Positions 1 to 9,944 are shown, numbered from the stretch's first letter. The stretch is DNA of 64,000 nucleotides from JAABRB01 sp041617635 (GCA_041617635.1 JBFJOO010000007.1:1-64000), one strand, 5' to 3'. The notes: a model not told the origin generated them from the letters alone. Translations and numbers: made by a program.

Positions 1-1
1 G

Positions 2-478
2 AAGGACCCCGACACGCTCGCCTACGAGAAGGTGATGGAGAAGGCCTATGGCAAAGCCCGCATGGAGGAGATCCTCGGCGTCAATATCCACCACGTACTG
101 ATCTATCCGGGGCTTTCGGTCCAGTCGCCCCTGCAGCAACTGCGCGCGGTGCGCCCGCTCGGCGCCGACAAGACGCTTACCGAGATTTGGCACTTCCGGC
201 TGAAAGGGGCGCCAGAGCCGATCTACCGGCGCTCGCTGGCGTACTACAACCTGGTCAATTCTCCGGCGACTATGATCAACGCGGACGATCTGGAGAACTT
301 CTGGAAGTGCCAGCAGGGTCTTGCTTCCGAGGGCGGCGACTGGGTGAGCTTTCACCGCCACTATGGCCACGATATCCAGAAGGACGGCCATGTCGAGACC
401 GGACCGAACATGGGCACCTCGGAGGCGCCCATGCGCAACCAGATGAAGGCGTGGTCCGAGTACATGACTCAGGATTGA
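2..478 (+). CDS. Aromatic ring-hydroxylating dioxygenase alpha subunit, C-terminal part
   Basis: The gene runs in from the left edge, and only its last ~158 residues are present. This part matches the C-terminal catalytic region of Rieske non-heme iron oxygenase alpha subunits: a strand reading HHVLIYPGLSVQ, a block LTEIWHFRLKGAP, and an end with DLENFWKCQQGL and a YGHDIQKDG stretch. The Rieske [2Fe-2S] domain and the His/His/Asp iron ligands would lie upstream of the window and cannot be checked. The beta-subunit gene follows 17 bp downstream, so the two probably form one operon and one alpha/beta oxygenase. The aromatic substrate cannot be assigned from this fragment. Confidence 0.85.
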   Translation, partial: KDPDTLAYEKVMEKAYGKARMEEILGVNIHHVLIYPGLSVQSPLQQLRAVRPLGADKTLTEIWHFRLKGAPEPIYRRSLAYYNLVNSPATMINADDLENFWKCQQGLASEGGDWVSFHRHYGHDIQKDGHVETGPNMGTSEAPMRNQMKAWSEYMTQD

Positions 479-495
479 GAAACGGGGTCCGATCG

Positions 496-1077
496 ATGGC
501 AACGAAACGCAAACGGGCTGCTTCCAAGAAGGCAACCGCCAAAAAGGCAGCGCAACCCGCCAGCCCGGTGCGCAGGGCGGCCGCGGGAGGCACGAACGGA
601 CGCGATACCCAGCACGCCGTGGAACAGTTCCTGTTCCGGCAGGCCGAGCTGCTCGACAGCAAGCGCTGGCAGGAATACATCGACCTTTTCGCCGCGGACG
701 GGATCTACTGGATGCCGCCCGAGCCGTCGCACGAGACGTGGGACGGCATGCCAGCGATCTTCGCCGAGGACAAGAACCTGATGACGGTGCGGATGAACCG
801 GGTCCTGCATCCGGACGCCTGGTCCCAGCGCCCGCTGTGGGGCACCAACCACGTCGTCGGGAACGTGATGATCGAGAGCGAGAAGGCGAACGGCGACGTC
901 GTGGCGCGGTCGCGCTTTCACATGCTGGAGTTGCGCCGCGACGACGTCCGCCATTTCGCGGGCTCGTACATCCACCACCTCAGCAGAACCACGGACGGCT
1001 ACCGGATCAAGCTGCAGCGCGTCGACATGACGAACGCCCAGGCTGCGTACGACTACGTGTTGCAGGTCTGGGTTTAG
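496..1077 (+). CDS. Aromatic ring-hydroxylating dioxygenase beta (small) subunit
   Basis: The product is 193 aa. From residue ~38 it has the NTF2-like cone fold typical of ring-hydroxylating dioxygenase beta subunits (QHAVEQFLFRQAELLDSKRW, then FAADGIYWMPPEP and RSRFHMLELRRDD). In this family the beta subunit is structural and packs the alpha subunits into a hexamer. The first ~35 residues are an unusual Lys/Arg/Ala-rich tail with AKKA-type repeats, which family members normally lack. The ATG at 496 was chosen because it follows the alpha stop by 17 bp; the upstream in-frame starts would overlap the alpha gene extensively. A start after the basic tail cannot be excluded. Confidence 0.88.
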   Translation: MATKRKRAASKKATAKKAAQPASPVRRAAAGGTNGRDTQHAVEQFLFRQAELLDSKRWQEYIDLFAADGIYWMPPEPSHETWDGMPAIFAEDKNLMTVRMNRVLHPDAWSQRPLWGTNHVVGNVMIESEKANGDVVARSRFHMLELRRDDVRHFAGSYIHHLSRTTDGYRIKLQRVDMTNAQAAYDYVLQVWV

Positions 1078-1091
1078 CTCACTACGCGGCT

Positions 1092-2444
1092 TCAGCTCAG
1101 GAACGGCAGCCAGGTGGCGATGCCGGGAAACGCGATGATCAGCGCAACCATCAGCATTGCGCACGCCATAAAGGGCACTGCCGCGAGGCAGATCTCGCCG
1201 AAAGTGGTTCCCGGTGGTGCAACGCCCTGCATCACGAACAGCAACAGGCCGAACGGCGGCGTGGTGAAGCTGATCTCGAGCGCGAGCAGCATGATCACGC
1301 CGAACCAGATCATTTTCATTTCATGTGGCAGTCCGAAATCAAGCGTCGCGATGATCGGGAAGAAGATCGGCACCGTCAGCAGCATCATTGCGAGCTGATC
1401 CATGAACATCCCGAGAAGCAGCAAGATCCCGAACATCATCAGCAGCATGGTGACCGGGTCGACGTCGAACCCGGTCACCCACGTGATGAGTCCCGCGCTG
1501 CCGCCGGAGAACGAGAGGATCTGGCTGAACGTCTGCGACCCGAAAAGGATCAGGAGTGCGAGGACCGTGACCCGTGTCGCGCCTTCGAGAGACTTCCACA
1601 TGGCGCGCCAGCTGAAACAGCGATAGACGAACGCGAGGACCACTACCCCCAGCCCGCCGAAGGCCGCCGATTCGGAGGGCGTGGCGATGCCGCCCATGAT
1701 GAGGACGATGACCATGCCGACGATCGAGATCATCGGGAGAACGTCGAAAGCGAAGAGCCGCAGTTTGGCGCGCGCCGGGATCGACTCGATCTCGTAGACC
1801 GGCGCGGCCTCGGGATCCAGGCGGGCGCGGACATAGATCAGCACCGTGTACATGACTGCCAGGATCAGTCCCGGCATGATGCCCGCGACCAGCAGCCGTC
1901 CGATATCGATCTTTGCGAGCGTGCCGAGCAGCACGGCGAGCGCGGAGGGAGGAATCAGCATCGCGAGGCCGCCGGTGCCGAGGATCGGCCCGATCGACAT
2001 GCTTTTCTTGTACTTGCGCCGGGACATCTCGGGCACCATCAGGGTGCCGAGCAGCGCGGTGGACCCCATGGAAGATCCGGACAGGGTCGCGAAGGCCGTG
2101 CCGCCAGCCACCGTCACGTAGGAGAGCCGGGCTGGCACCTTACCCATGAGCTTGTCCACCGCATTGAACATGCGTGCGGCAAGTCCGGTGTGAAAGAAGA
2201 GCTCCCCCATGAGCAGGAACATCGGGATCGGGACGATGGCAAAATTTGCCATCGACTCGAACGCGTTGCCTGCGAGCGTGCCGATTCCGTTGACGACGCG
2301 CGCCGGTAGCGGTCCGCTGCCCCCGAAGTAGTGCACCGCCGCGACCACGTTCACGCCGAGGAACGCAATGCCGACGGGCGTTCCAAGCGCCATCAACAGC
2401 AGGATTGCGCCGAGAAGAATCGAGAGCGCCCAATACCACTCCAT
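1092..2444 (-). CDS. TRAP transporter large permease (DctM type)
   Basis: A 450-aa polytopic membrane protein with about twelve hydrophobic segments, the DctM-family length and layout. Motifs include GIAFLGVNVVAA near residue 25, ATLSGSSMGSTALLGT in the first half, and LLLGMFMDQLAMMLL in the second, the inverted-repeat core found in TRAP large permeases. It forms the sodium-driven transport channel of a tripartite periplasmic transporter. It is the last gene of dctP-dctQ-dctM, 30 bp after the small permease. It converges on the dioxygenase beta gene with a 14-bp gap. The substrate is probably a carboxylate, but the permease sequence alone does not define it. Confidence 0.93.
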   Translation of the reverse strand: MEWYWALSILLGAILLLMALGTPVGIAFLGVNVVAAVHYFGGSGPLPARVVNGIGTLAGNAFESMANFAIVPIPMFLLMGELFFHTGLAARMFNAVDKLMGKVPARLSYVTVAGGTAFATLSGSSMGSTALLGTLMVPEMSRRKYKKSMSIGPILGTGGLAMLIPPSALAVLLGTLAKIDIGRLLVAGIMPGLILAVMYTVLIYVRARLDPEAAPVYEIESIPARAKLRLFAFDVLPMISIVGMVIVLIMGGIATPSESAAFGGLGVVVLAFVYRCFSWRAMWKSLEGATRVTVLALLILFGSQTFSQILSFSGGSAGLITWVTGFDVDPVTMLLMMFGILLLLGMFMDQLAMMLLTVPIFFPIIATLDFGLPHEMKMIWFGVIMLLALEISFTTPPFGLLLFVMQGVAPPGTTFGEICLAAVPFMACAMLMVALIIAFPGIATWLPFLS

Positions 2445-2474
2445 TCGTCGTTCTTCCCGGCCGGGGCGCGCCTG

Positions 2475-2996
2475 TTAGGTCTCGCCGACGACGCCGGCTT
2501 TGCCGGTATGCAGGAGTTGCCTGCCGAAGACGTAGCGCAGGAACTCGATTCCCATCAGACCAAAGCCTAGCGGCATGGAGGCGGTGACGATCCAGCGCTT
2601 GAGGTTGAGCTGGGCGCGCAACTCGTCATACCGGTTGCCTGTGAAGTCCTCCACGGTGAGCACGCCCGTGTACCAGGCGAGCACCAGACAAATGAGCGCG
2701 GACAATGCTGCGACCGAACGAGAAAGCACAACGCGCGCCCGCTCGGGCACGGCGGCGGTGAGCAGCTCGATGTGGATGTGGCCGCGTGTGCGGACCAGCC
2801 ACGGTCCGCCGAGCATCAGCACGTAGACAAAACCGTACTCGATGAGCGGAAAGGTGTAGCGGTTGTAGGACCAGCCGAGCGCGCGAAAGCTCGAGTAGTA
2901 CACGATGCCGAGCATCATCAGGCCGACGTAGACCGCAGCTGCGGCCATCATCAGCCAGAGCAGGCGCTCGTACAACCGGCCAAGTGTCCTCACCAT
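2475..2996 (-). CDS. TRAP transporter small permease (DctQ type)
   Basis: A 173-aa protein with four predicted membrane helices (roughly residues 12-34, 50-68, 90-112 and 135-155) and the DctQ signature region around PWLVRTRGHIHIELL. The small permease binds the large permease and helps dock the loaded periplasmic binding protein. It lies between the genes for the binding protein and the large permease on the same strand. The 78-bp gap to the binding-protein gene holds a strong GC hairpin, and the gap to the large permease is 30 bp. Confidence 0.9.
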   Translation of the reverse strand: MVRTLGRLYERLLWLMMAAAAVYVGLMMLGIVYYSSFRALGWSYNRYTFPLIEYGFVYVLMLGGPWLVRTRGHIHIELLTAAVPERARVVLSRSVAALSALICLVLAWYTGVLTVEDFTGNRYDELRAQLNLKRWIVTASMPLGFGLMGIEFLRYVFGRQLLHTGKAGVVGET

Positions 2997-3025
2997 TTCG
3001 GCCCGCGCGGCGCGTTAGCGTATGG

Positions 3026-3046
3026 CCCGGGGCGAACCGCCCCGGG
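3026..3046 (-). other. Intercistronic stem-loop between dctP and dctQ genes
   Basis: An exact 8-bp GC-only inverted repeat (CCCGGGGC, loop GAACC, GCCCCGGG) lies in the 78-bp gap between the binding-protein and small-permease genes. It has no T-run after it in the direction of transcription, so it is not a canonical terminator. Strong intercistronic hairpins in transporter operons often stabilise the upstream message, so that the periplasmic protein is made in excess of the membrane parts. That role is inferred here. Confidence 0.5.
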
Positions 3047-3074
3047 GCTCCAGTCCGAATGGCGCGCGCGCGGA

Positions 3075-4076
3075 CTACTCGATGAAGAGTTCCTTGAGCT
3101 TGGCGACATCCGCGGTGTCGCGCTTGGAGTCCTTGATGCGCTGGGTCATCCGGTCGTATGCCGAGCTCACCGCCAGGTCGAGGTAGGCCTTGCTGTTGGG
3201 CACGGTGTGGAACTGCATGCCCTCCTTCACGAGCGTGGCGCGCTCTTCACGCGCCATTGCCTCGAGCTTGGCGCGTGACGCGCCTTCGTGCTCGATCACG
3301 AGCTCCATGAGCCGCTTTTGCGCATCGGGACTGAGCGACTTCCATTTATCGAGGTTCATGATCCAGCCGATGTCGGTCTGGTAGAACTCGGGCTCGACCC
3401 CGTGCCGCAGGAACTTGTCCCACTTGAAATCCTGGAGGCCGATCGTCGCCCAGGCGCTTGCGTTGACCACGCCCTTCTCAAGCGCCGGATAGACATCCGT
3501 CGACGGCATGTTGTGAGTGCTGGCGTTCAGCGCGCGAAAGAACGCGCCGTAGATCGGGTTGTCGCGCATCTTGATGCCGGCGAAGTCCGGCATGCCCTGC
3601 GCAGTGAACTTGGGCGGGTCCTTGAGGTAGATGCGAAACCGCCCGCCCGACTCGGTCCAGCCGAGATACTTCATGTTGAAGAGCTTCTGGTGCAGATCGT
3701 CCATCATCTTCATGCCGCCGTTGGCGCGCACTTTCGCCGGCGAGGAGTTCGAGGTCGAAAACGCCTCGTTCTCGGGAATCGCGCGAGCGTAGAACGCGGC
3801 CGGCGTGCAGGCGATGTCGACCACGCCCTTCGAGACCGCGGTCGGCTGTTCGAACATCGTGATCGAGTTGAACGGCTTCACATCGACCTTCACTAGCCCC
3901 TTGGCGCCGGCGTTGATCTTGTCCACCAGTTCCTTGCACTGCTTCGTGTAAATCAGCTGGTCGGGAAACGGGTAGACGAGCGTGAGCGTCGTCTCGGCGT
4001 GTGCGGCCGGCGCCATGAACCCGGCGAACGCGGCTAGCGCCGCGCCCGTGACCAGCAACTCGCGGTGAAATCTCAT
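3075..4076 (-). CDS. TRAP transporter substrate-binding protein (DctP type)
   Basis: A 333-aa periplasmic protein. Residues 1-27 form a signal peptide (charged start, hydrophobic core, AHA cleavage site before ETT). The mature part has the DctP-family core: TLVYPFPDQLIYTKQ near the start, a central KMRDNPIYGAFFRALNAST containing the conserved Arg that salt-bridges a carboxylate ligand in this family, and the helical lid region. The start is supported by a clear GGAGGAGAAGGAAG ribosome-binding region directly upstream. As first gene of the dctPQM set it gives the system its specificity. The adjacent dioxygenase raises the possibility of an aromatic or related acid substrate, which is only inference. 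Confidence 0.93.
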   Translation of the reverse strand: MRFHRELLVTGAALAAFAGFMAPAAHAETTLTLVYPFPDQLIYTKQCKELVDKINAGAKGLVKVDVKPFNSITMFEQPTAVSKGVVDIACTPAAFYARAIPENEAFSTSNSSPAKVRANGGMKMMDDLHQKLFNMKYLGWTESGGRFRIYLKDPPKFTAQGMPDFAGIKMRDNPIYGAFFRALNASTHNMPSTDVYPALEKGVVNASAWATIGLQDFKWDKFLRHGVEPEFYQTDIGWIMNLDKWKSLSPDAQKRLMELVIEHEGASRAKLEAMAREERATLVKEGMQFHTVPNSKAYLDLAVSSAYDRMTQRIKDSKRDTADVAKLKELFIE

Positions 4077-4116
4077 CTTCCTTCTCCTCCAAACGGGCGG
4101 GTTTTGAATTATTGCC

Positions 4117-4140
4117 TGTGGGCAAGATCATGATCCCACA
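4117..4140. promoter_or_regulatory. Palindromic operator candidate upstream of the dctP-type gene
   Basis: Upstream of the binding-protein gene, outer arms TGTGGG (4117-4122) and CCCACA (4135-4140) enclose an exact 10-bp palindrome GATCATGATC (4126-4135). The site is 41-64 bp from the start codon, a usual position for a regulator of the transporter operon. The two palindromes are not exactly concentric, so they may be two overlapping elements. No cognate regulator gene is in the window. Confidence 0.35.
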
Positions 4141-4187
4141 AGAGCGGCGCGGTGACAATGAACCGCCGGGAGGCGAATCCTGCGCCT

Positions 4188-4982
4188 CTACCAGAGCTTG
4201 AGCAGCATCCGCGTAGCCAGGATGTAGAAAAGCACTGCGACAATCTGCCGCAATCGCCGGGCCGGAACACGGTGCGCGACCGCGGCCCCGGCCGGCGCCG
4301 TAAGGGTGCTCGCCACGACGATCCCGGCGAGCGCCGGCAGGTAGACAAAGCCGAGCGAGTAAGGGGGGAGCCCGGTGGCGTGCCAGCCGCTCAACACGTA
4401 GCCGGCCGTGCCCGACGCGGCAATCGGGAAACCGATGGCCGCCGCCGTGCCGATCGCCTGCAGGATCGGAACGTTGCAGAACACCATCAGAGGGATGGAC
4501 ATGACGGCGCCGCCGATCGCGACGAGTGCGGAAAAGCCGCTGATGGCCATGCCGGCAACGAACATTCCGGCGGGCCCGGGCAGCTGACGCGAAGGCCTGG
4601 GCTTGAACTCGAAGAGCATGGTCGTCGCCGCGTAGTAGACGAGCGCCGTGAAGATCAGTGCGAACCAGCGCGTCGGAAGCATGCCGGCGATCAGGCCGCC
4701 GATCAGCCCGCCGAGCAGAATGCCCGGCGTGATGCGCCTGAACACCTCCCAGCGCACCGCGCCGCGCGCGGCATGGGCGCGCAGACTCGAAACCGACGTG
4801 AAGAGCACACCGGCCATCGCGGTGCCGACGGCCAGATGCAGAATGTGCTCATTCGGCAGGTCCTGCGCCTCGAACAGCATGATGACCAGCGGCACGCCGA
4901 GGGCGCCGCCGCCGATGCCGAGCATACCCGCGAAGAACCCCATCACGGTACCGATGGCGAGATACCCGATGAGCCATTCCAT
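4188..4982 (-). CDS. TauE/SafE family sulfite/organosulfonate exporter
   Basis: A 264-aa membrane protein with about eight hydrophobic segments and the two-repeat TauE/SafE architecture. The first repeat has GFFAGMLGIGGGALGVPL near residues 14-31, and the second has ISGFSALVAIGGAVMSIPLMV around residues 152-172. The glycine-rich GIGGG / AIGGA pair is the family hallmark. Members export sulfite, sulfoacetate or related anions, but many have no known substrate and nothing here fixes it. It lies 25 bp downstream of the HAD gene on the same strand and may share its transcript. Confidence 0.88.
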   Translation of the reverse strand: MEWLIGYLAIGTVMGFFAGMLGIGGGALGVPLVIMLFEAQDLPNEHILHLAVGTAMAGVLFTSVSSLRAHAARGAVRWEVFRRITPGILLGGLIGGLIAGMLPTRWFALIFTALVYYAATTMLFEFKPRPSRQLPGPAGMFVAGMAISGFSALVAIGGAVMSIPLMVFCNVPILQAIGTAAAIGFPIAASGTAGYVLSGWHATGLPPYSLGFVYLPALAGIVVASTLTAPAGAAVAHRVPARRLRQIVAVLFYILATRMLLKLW

Positions 4983-5007
4983 GATCGTACGGACCGCGGC
5001 GGATCCG

Positions 5008-5814
5008 TCAGCCGCCTGGCCCGCGCGCGTCCAACAAGAACTCTGCCAACTCGACGAATCCGGCCCCGCTCGCGGCTTGGGTCACGTAGGCGGGAGGGTG
5101 CTCGAGTCGGGCCGCGAACGCGCGGACGTTCGCCACACCGACGGCGTTCGGGAAAAACGCGAACATCGGCGCGTCGTTCGGCGAGTCGCCGACGAAAATC
5201 AGTCGCTCGCGCTCGACATCGATGTCGATGTCGAAGCGCTCCCGCAGCAAGACACGGGTCATGCCGAGCTTGTCGTACTCTCCGAACCAGCCGTTGACGT
5301 GAATCGAGCTCACTTTCGCGGTCATTCCGGCGGCGTGCATGATCCCGACGATCGCGTCGACTGCCGCGTCGGGCAGCCGCGCCACGTCCTCGCAATAGTC
5401 GATGGCGAGATCGGCCTCACGGTAGCGCTGGTCGGACGCGAGTGCCGCACCCGGCACCTCCGCGAGAATTCGGTCGCGCACCGCCCGGAGCCGGGCGCGG
5501 TTCGTCGCGCGGGTCTCGGGGTCGTCGCGAAACCGCTTCAGGAGCTTTCGGGCAGAGGCGTCGTAGCAGAAGTAGAACGCGCCGTTCTCGCCCACGACCG
5601 CATCCACTGGCCACATGCGCGCGATGTGATCGCACCAGCCCGCCGGCCGGCCGGTGATCGGAATCGTCAGGAGACCGGACGCCCGCAGGCGGCCAAGCGC
5701 AGCAAACGCGTCCGACGTGAGTTGCCCCTCGGTAGTCAGCGTGTCATCGATGTCGCACAGCACGCCACGCACTGCGTGCGCGGCCTCGCGCGACAACGCG
5801 GCGAGCGGCGTCAC
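5008..5814 (-). CDS. HAD-superfamily hydrolase (subfamily IIB, sugar-phosphatase-like)
   Basis: A 268-aa cytoplasmic phosphatase-like protein. HAD motif I is DIDDT at residues 21-25 (nucleophile Asp21, acid/base Asp23), motif II is ITGRP at 53-57, and the motif III/IV region is IFVGDSPNDAPMF near residue 215, with the paired acidic residues that bind Mg2+. A large C2-type cap lies between motifs II and III, as in mannosyl-3-phosphoglycerate and sucrose-phosphate phosphatases. It starts with GTG, and that codon overlaps the stop of the upstream isomerase gene (GTGA), so translation is probably coupled. The physiological phosphoester is unknown. Confidence 0.85.
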   Translation of the reverse strand: MTPLAALSREAAHAVRGVLCDIDDTLTTEGQLTSDAFAALGRLRASGLLTIPITGRPAGWCDHIARMWPVDAVVGENGAFYFCYDASARKLLKRFRDDPETRATNRARLRAVRDRILAEVPGAALASDQRYREADLAIDYCEDVARLPDAAVDAIVGIMHAAGMTAKVSSIHVNGWFGEYDKLGMTRVLLRERFDIDIDVERERLIFVGDSPNDAPMFAFFPNAVGVANVRAFAARLEHPPAYVTQAASGAGFVELAEFLLDARGPGG

Positions 5815-6413
5815 GCGTGCTCCCGGTGCCAGACGAGCGCATCCTCGAGGCGGTCATGGCCCCAGAACAGCTCAGTGCCCGAGACGAAGCTGGGCGCGCC
5901 GAAGATGCCCAGCCCACCCGCCCGGTCGGTCTGTGCACGCAGCAGACCCTTGTTCTCGGGGTCTTGCGCCCGCGCGAGCCAGCCGTCCGGATCCTGCCGT
6001 GCGCTGCGCAGACAGGCAGCCATCACCTCGGGATTGGAGATGTCCGACCCTTCGGCGAAGTTGGCGCGGTAGACGGCACGCACGAACTCCGGCAACCAGG
6101 ATTCCCGCTTCGCAACGCACGCAATGCGCGCGGGAAGCAACGAGCGTTGCGGAAAAATCGCCGGTCGCTGGAACGGCAGGCCGTGGCGCGCGCAGGTACG
6201 CTCAAGATCGCGCCACATGTAGCGACCCTTGGCGGGATAGAGGTTGAACGGCGAGTCGTTCCATCCCTGGCCCTGGAAGATCGGGCCGAGCAGGAACGGT
6301 TCCCACTGGATCGTCACGCCAGCGTCGCGCGCGAGCGCCTCGATGCGCATGGCAGCCGGATAGGAATAGGTACTGGCGAACTCGAACCAGAACTCCAGCT
6401 TCGCTGCGCTCAT
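5811..6413 (-). CDS. 2-hydroxychromene-2-carboxylate isomerase family protein (DsbA fold)
   Basis: A 200-aa thioredoxin/DsbA-fold protein of the kappa-class GST / 2-hydroxychromene-2-carboxylate isomerase family. It begins with KLEFWFEFASTYSYPAAMRIE, where a Ser replaces the redox Cys and binds glutathione in this family. It continues with WEPFLLGPIFQGQGW and ends with GIFGAPSFVSGTELFWGHDRLED, containing the cis-Pro loop (GAPSF). In naphthalene-type pathways this enzyme interconverts 2-hydroxychromene-2-carboxylate and its open pyruvate form with glutathione. No other naphthalene genes are nearby, so the real substrate is open. Confidence 0.87.
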   Translation of the reverse strand: MSAAKLEFWFEFASTYSYPAAMRIEALARDAGVTIQWEPFLLGPIFQGQGWNDSPFNLYPAKGRYMWRDLERTCARHGLPFQRPAIFPQRSLLPARIACVAKRESWLPEFVRAVYRANFAEGSDISNPEVMAACLRSARQDPDGWLARAQDPENKGLLRAQTDRAGGLGIFGAPSFVSGTELFWGHDRLEDALVWHREHA

Positions 6414-6466
6414 GGCGCGTTGCGCTCCCGATGTGTCCCCGCGTGCACGTTGCGCGATAACGGCCG

Positions 6467-6472
6467 ATTATA
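6467..6472 (-). promoter_or_regulatory. Promoter -10 element upstream of the isomerase gene
   Basis: On the minus strand the sequence reads TATAAT, a perfect -10 hexamer, 54 bp upstream of the isomerase ATG. The best -35 candidate is TGAACC at a 16-bp spacing and matches only 3 of 6 positions. It would drive the isomerase-HAD-TauE run. Confidence 0.45.
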
Positions 6473-6499
6473 GATCCCGAGTGCGCGAGGTTCATGGGT

Positions 6500-8032
6500 T
6501 CATGGTTCGGAGGTCGGACGGTTATCGGCCATCCACTTCCCAAGCGCGCGGCGCTCCGTGTCGCTCATTTGCAGGCCACACTTGGTCCGCCGCCACAGGA
6601 TGTCCTCGGGCTCACTCGCCCATTCGCGCTCGACGAGATAGCGCACTTCGGACTCGTACAGACCGGCGCCGAAGGATCGTCCCAAGTCCGCTTCGGATGC
6701 CGAGGCACCGAGGATTTCGGCTGCGCACGTGCCGTGCCGATGCAAGAATCGAGCAAGCCAAGCGGCCGGCAGCGCAGGATAGCGTTGTCGGTACGACTCG
6801 AGGAGCGCGGTGAAGCCTGCACCGCCAAAATCTCCGCCCGGCAGCGGCTCGTTCGCCGTCCAGGCACGCCGGTCGCCAAACCAAGGGTGGAGTCGCTCGA
6901 GGACCGCTTCGGCAAGCGCGCGATAGGTGGTGATCTTGCCGCCGAACACTGACAACAACGGCGGGCCGTCTGCGTCGAGGTGCAGCGTGTAATCCCGGGT
7001 CACAGAGGACACGTTTCCCTCGCCGTCGTCGAAGAGCGGCCGGACCCCGCTCCAGGTCCCGACGACCTGCTCGGGCGTGACCGGCTGCGCCGTGTACCGG
7101 CTCGCCGCGTTACACAGATACTCGGTCTCTTCACGTGAGCACTCGGGCAGTTCGTCCGGGTCATTCACTGGCACTTCGGTCGTGCCGATCACGGTGAAAG
7201 CATCCTCGAACGGCAGCAGGAAAACGACGCGACGGTCCGCGTTCTGCAGGATGTAGGCATGCTCGCCAGCGTAGAGACGCGGCACCACGATGTGGCTGCC
7301 CTTGACCAGCCGGACGCCGTGTCGCGACGGTGTGCGGAGCGCGCCTTCCAGCAGCCGCTTCACCCAGGGCCCGGATGCATTCACCACCGCCCGCGCCTCG
7401 ACGGCACGCGCAACGCCGGTCCGCACGTCGCGAAGCTCGACCCGCCACGCCTCGCCGGATCGGGCGCCGCTGATACAGCGGGTACGCGGCAGGATGACCG
7501 CACCCTTTTCCGCGGCGGAGCGTGCGTTGAGCACGACGAGTCGCGCATCGTCCACCCAAGCGTCGAAATACGCGAATCCCCTCCGGAAATCAGGCCGCAG
7601 CGCGCGACCGAAGACGTTCGCATCGAGCCGGATCGACCGCGATTTCGGCAGACTGGAGCGGCGCCCGCTCAGCGCGAGCCGAGCGCGCCCGAGATAGTCG
7701 TAGAGGAATAGCCCGAGCCGGATCGTCCAACGGGGACGCAGATGCCGTTCGTGCGGCAACACGAATTCGAGCGGCCAGACGATGTGCGGAGCAATTGCCA
7801 ACAGCGTCTCGCGCTCGGCGAGCGCCTCGGCGACGAGGCCAAACTCATAGTGCTCAAGATAGCGCAGCCCTCCGTGCACGAGCTTGCTGCTCGCAGATGA
7901 GGTAGCCCAACCGAGGTCGTTTTGCTCGCAAAGCAGCGTCCTCAACCCGCGGCCCGCCGCATCGCGCGCAATGCCCGCACCGTTGATGCCCCCGCCGATG
8001 ACGACGAGGTCATAGCGCTCTATGGGCGTCAT
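6500..8032 (-). CDS. glpD: Aerobic glycerol-3-phosphate dehydrogenase
   Basis: A 510-aa FAD-dependent enzyme that oxidises sn-glycerol-3-phosphate to dihydroxyacetone phosphate at the inner membrane and passes electrons to quinone. The N-terminal dinucleotide-binding motif is VIGGGINGAG (residues 11-20), followed by the GlpD/GlpA signature TSSASSKLVHGGLRYLEHYEF. The C-terminal half contains the PCK-like DAO_C region (GEWxxx-type YLVEREWASEPEDILWRRTKCGL). Length matches the GlpD family. It follows atpC by 57 bp on the same strand with no visible terminator between, so some read-through from the ATP synthase operon is possible. No glpF or glpK is in the window. Confidence 0.94.
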   Translation of the reverse strand: MTPIERYDLVVIGGGINGAGIARDAAGRGLRTLLCEQNDLGWATSSASSKLVHGGLRYLEHYEFGLVAEALAERETLLAIAPHIVWPLEFVLPHERHLRPRWTIRLGLFLYDYLGRARLALSGRRSSLPKSRSIRLDANVFGRALRPDFRRGFAYFDAWVDDARLVVLNARSAAEKGAVILPRTRCISGARSGEAWRVELRDVRTGVARAVEARAVVNASGPWVKRLLEGALRTPSRHGVRLVKGSHIVVPRLYAGEHAYILQNADRRVVFLLPFEDAFTVIGTTEVPVNDPDELPECSREETEYLCNAASRYTAQPVTPEQVVGTWSGVRPLFDDGEGNVSSVTRDYTLHLDADGPPLLSVFGGKITTYRALAEAVLERLHPWFGDRRAWTANEPLPGGDFGGAGFTALLESYRQRYPALPAAWLARFLHRHGTCAAEILGASASEADLGRSFGAGLYESEVRYLVEREWASEPEDILWRRTKCGLQMSDTERRALGKWMADNRPTSEP

Positions 8033-8089
8033 GCTTGAGCCAACGCGCCGGACCGCGGGCTGGGCGCCGCGCGCGGAAATAGAAAGCCG

Positions 8090-8515
8090 TTAACTCCGCC
8101 GACCGCGGAGCTTTCGGATGGCGGCCAACTGGGCGGCGACCATCGCGAGTTCGCCTTCCACCGTGGCGATCTCTTGCCGGTCCTTGGCGTTGCGCCGTGC
8201 TTCCTCGGCACGCTGCTGGGCTTCGATGGCCTTCGCCTCGTCCAGATCGTTGCCCCGAATCGCGGTGTCGGCCAGTACCGTCACGAGACCCGGCTGGACT
8301 TCGAGGATGCCGCCGGCGACGAACACCAGCTCCTCGTCGTCCCGCCCCGGCTGCTTGATGCGAACCGCGCCGGGCTTGATCCGCGTCATGAGGGGCGTGT
8401 GGCGTGGATAGATGCCGAGTTCTCCCGCCTCCCCGGGCAGCACGACAAACTCCGCTGCGCCGGAGAAGATCGCCTCCTCGGCGCTGACCACATCGACCTG
8501 GATAGTGCTCGCCAT
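8090..8515 (-). CDS. atpC: F1Fo ATP synthase epsilon subunit
   Basis: A 141-aa protein with the usual epsilon layout: an N-terminal beta sandwich (TIQVDVVSAEEAIFSGAA, then LPGEAGELGIYPRHTPLMT) and a C-terminal helical hairpin. It is part of the central stalk and couples rotation to catalysis, with an inhibitory role. It is the last gene of the atp operon. The ATG at 8515 is the conserved start; the open frame continues upstream into atpD only as a shadow. It lies 16 bp after atpD. Confidence 0.95.
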   Translation of the reverse strand: MASTIQVDVVSAEEAIFSGAAEFVVLPGEAGELGIYPRHTPLMTRIKPGAVRIKQPGRDDEELVFVAGGILEVQPGLVTVLADTAIRGNDLDEAKAIEAQQRAEEARRNAKDRQEIATVEGELAMVAAQLAAIRKLRGRRS

Positions 8516-8531
8516 GCTCGGCTCCTGCTCC

Positions 8532-9944
<1,413 letters not shown>

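Noticed and set aside
738..2309. 523-codon plus-strand frame opposite the DctM-type gene
   Set aside because: It spans two real genes in different frames and has low-complexity Asp/His/Arg composition.
4110..4145. Sigma54 promoter upstream of the dctP-type gene (TGGG...TTGC)
   Set aside because: The spacing between the GG and GC dinucleotides is off by at least one base, and -24/-12 flanks do not match.
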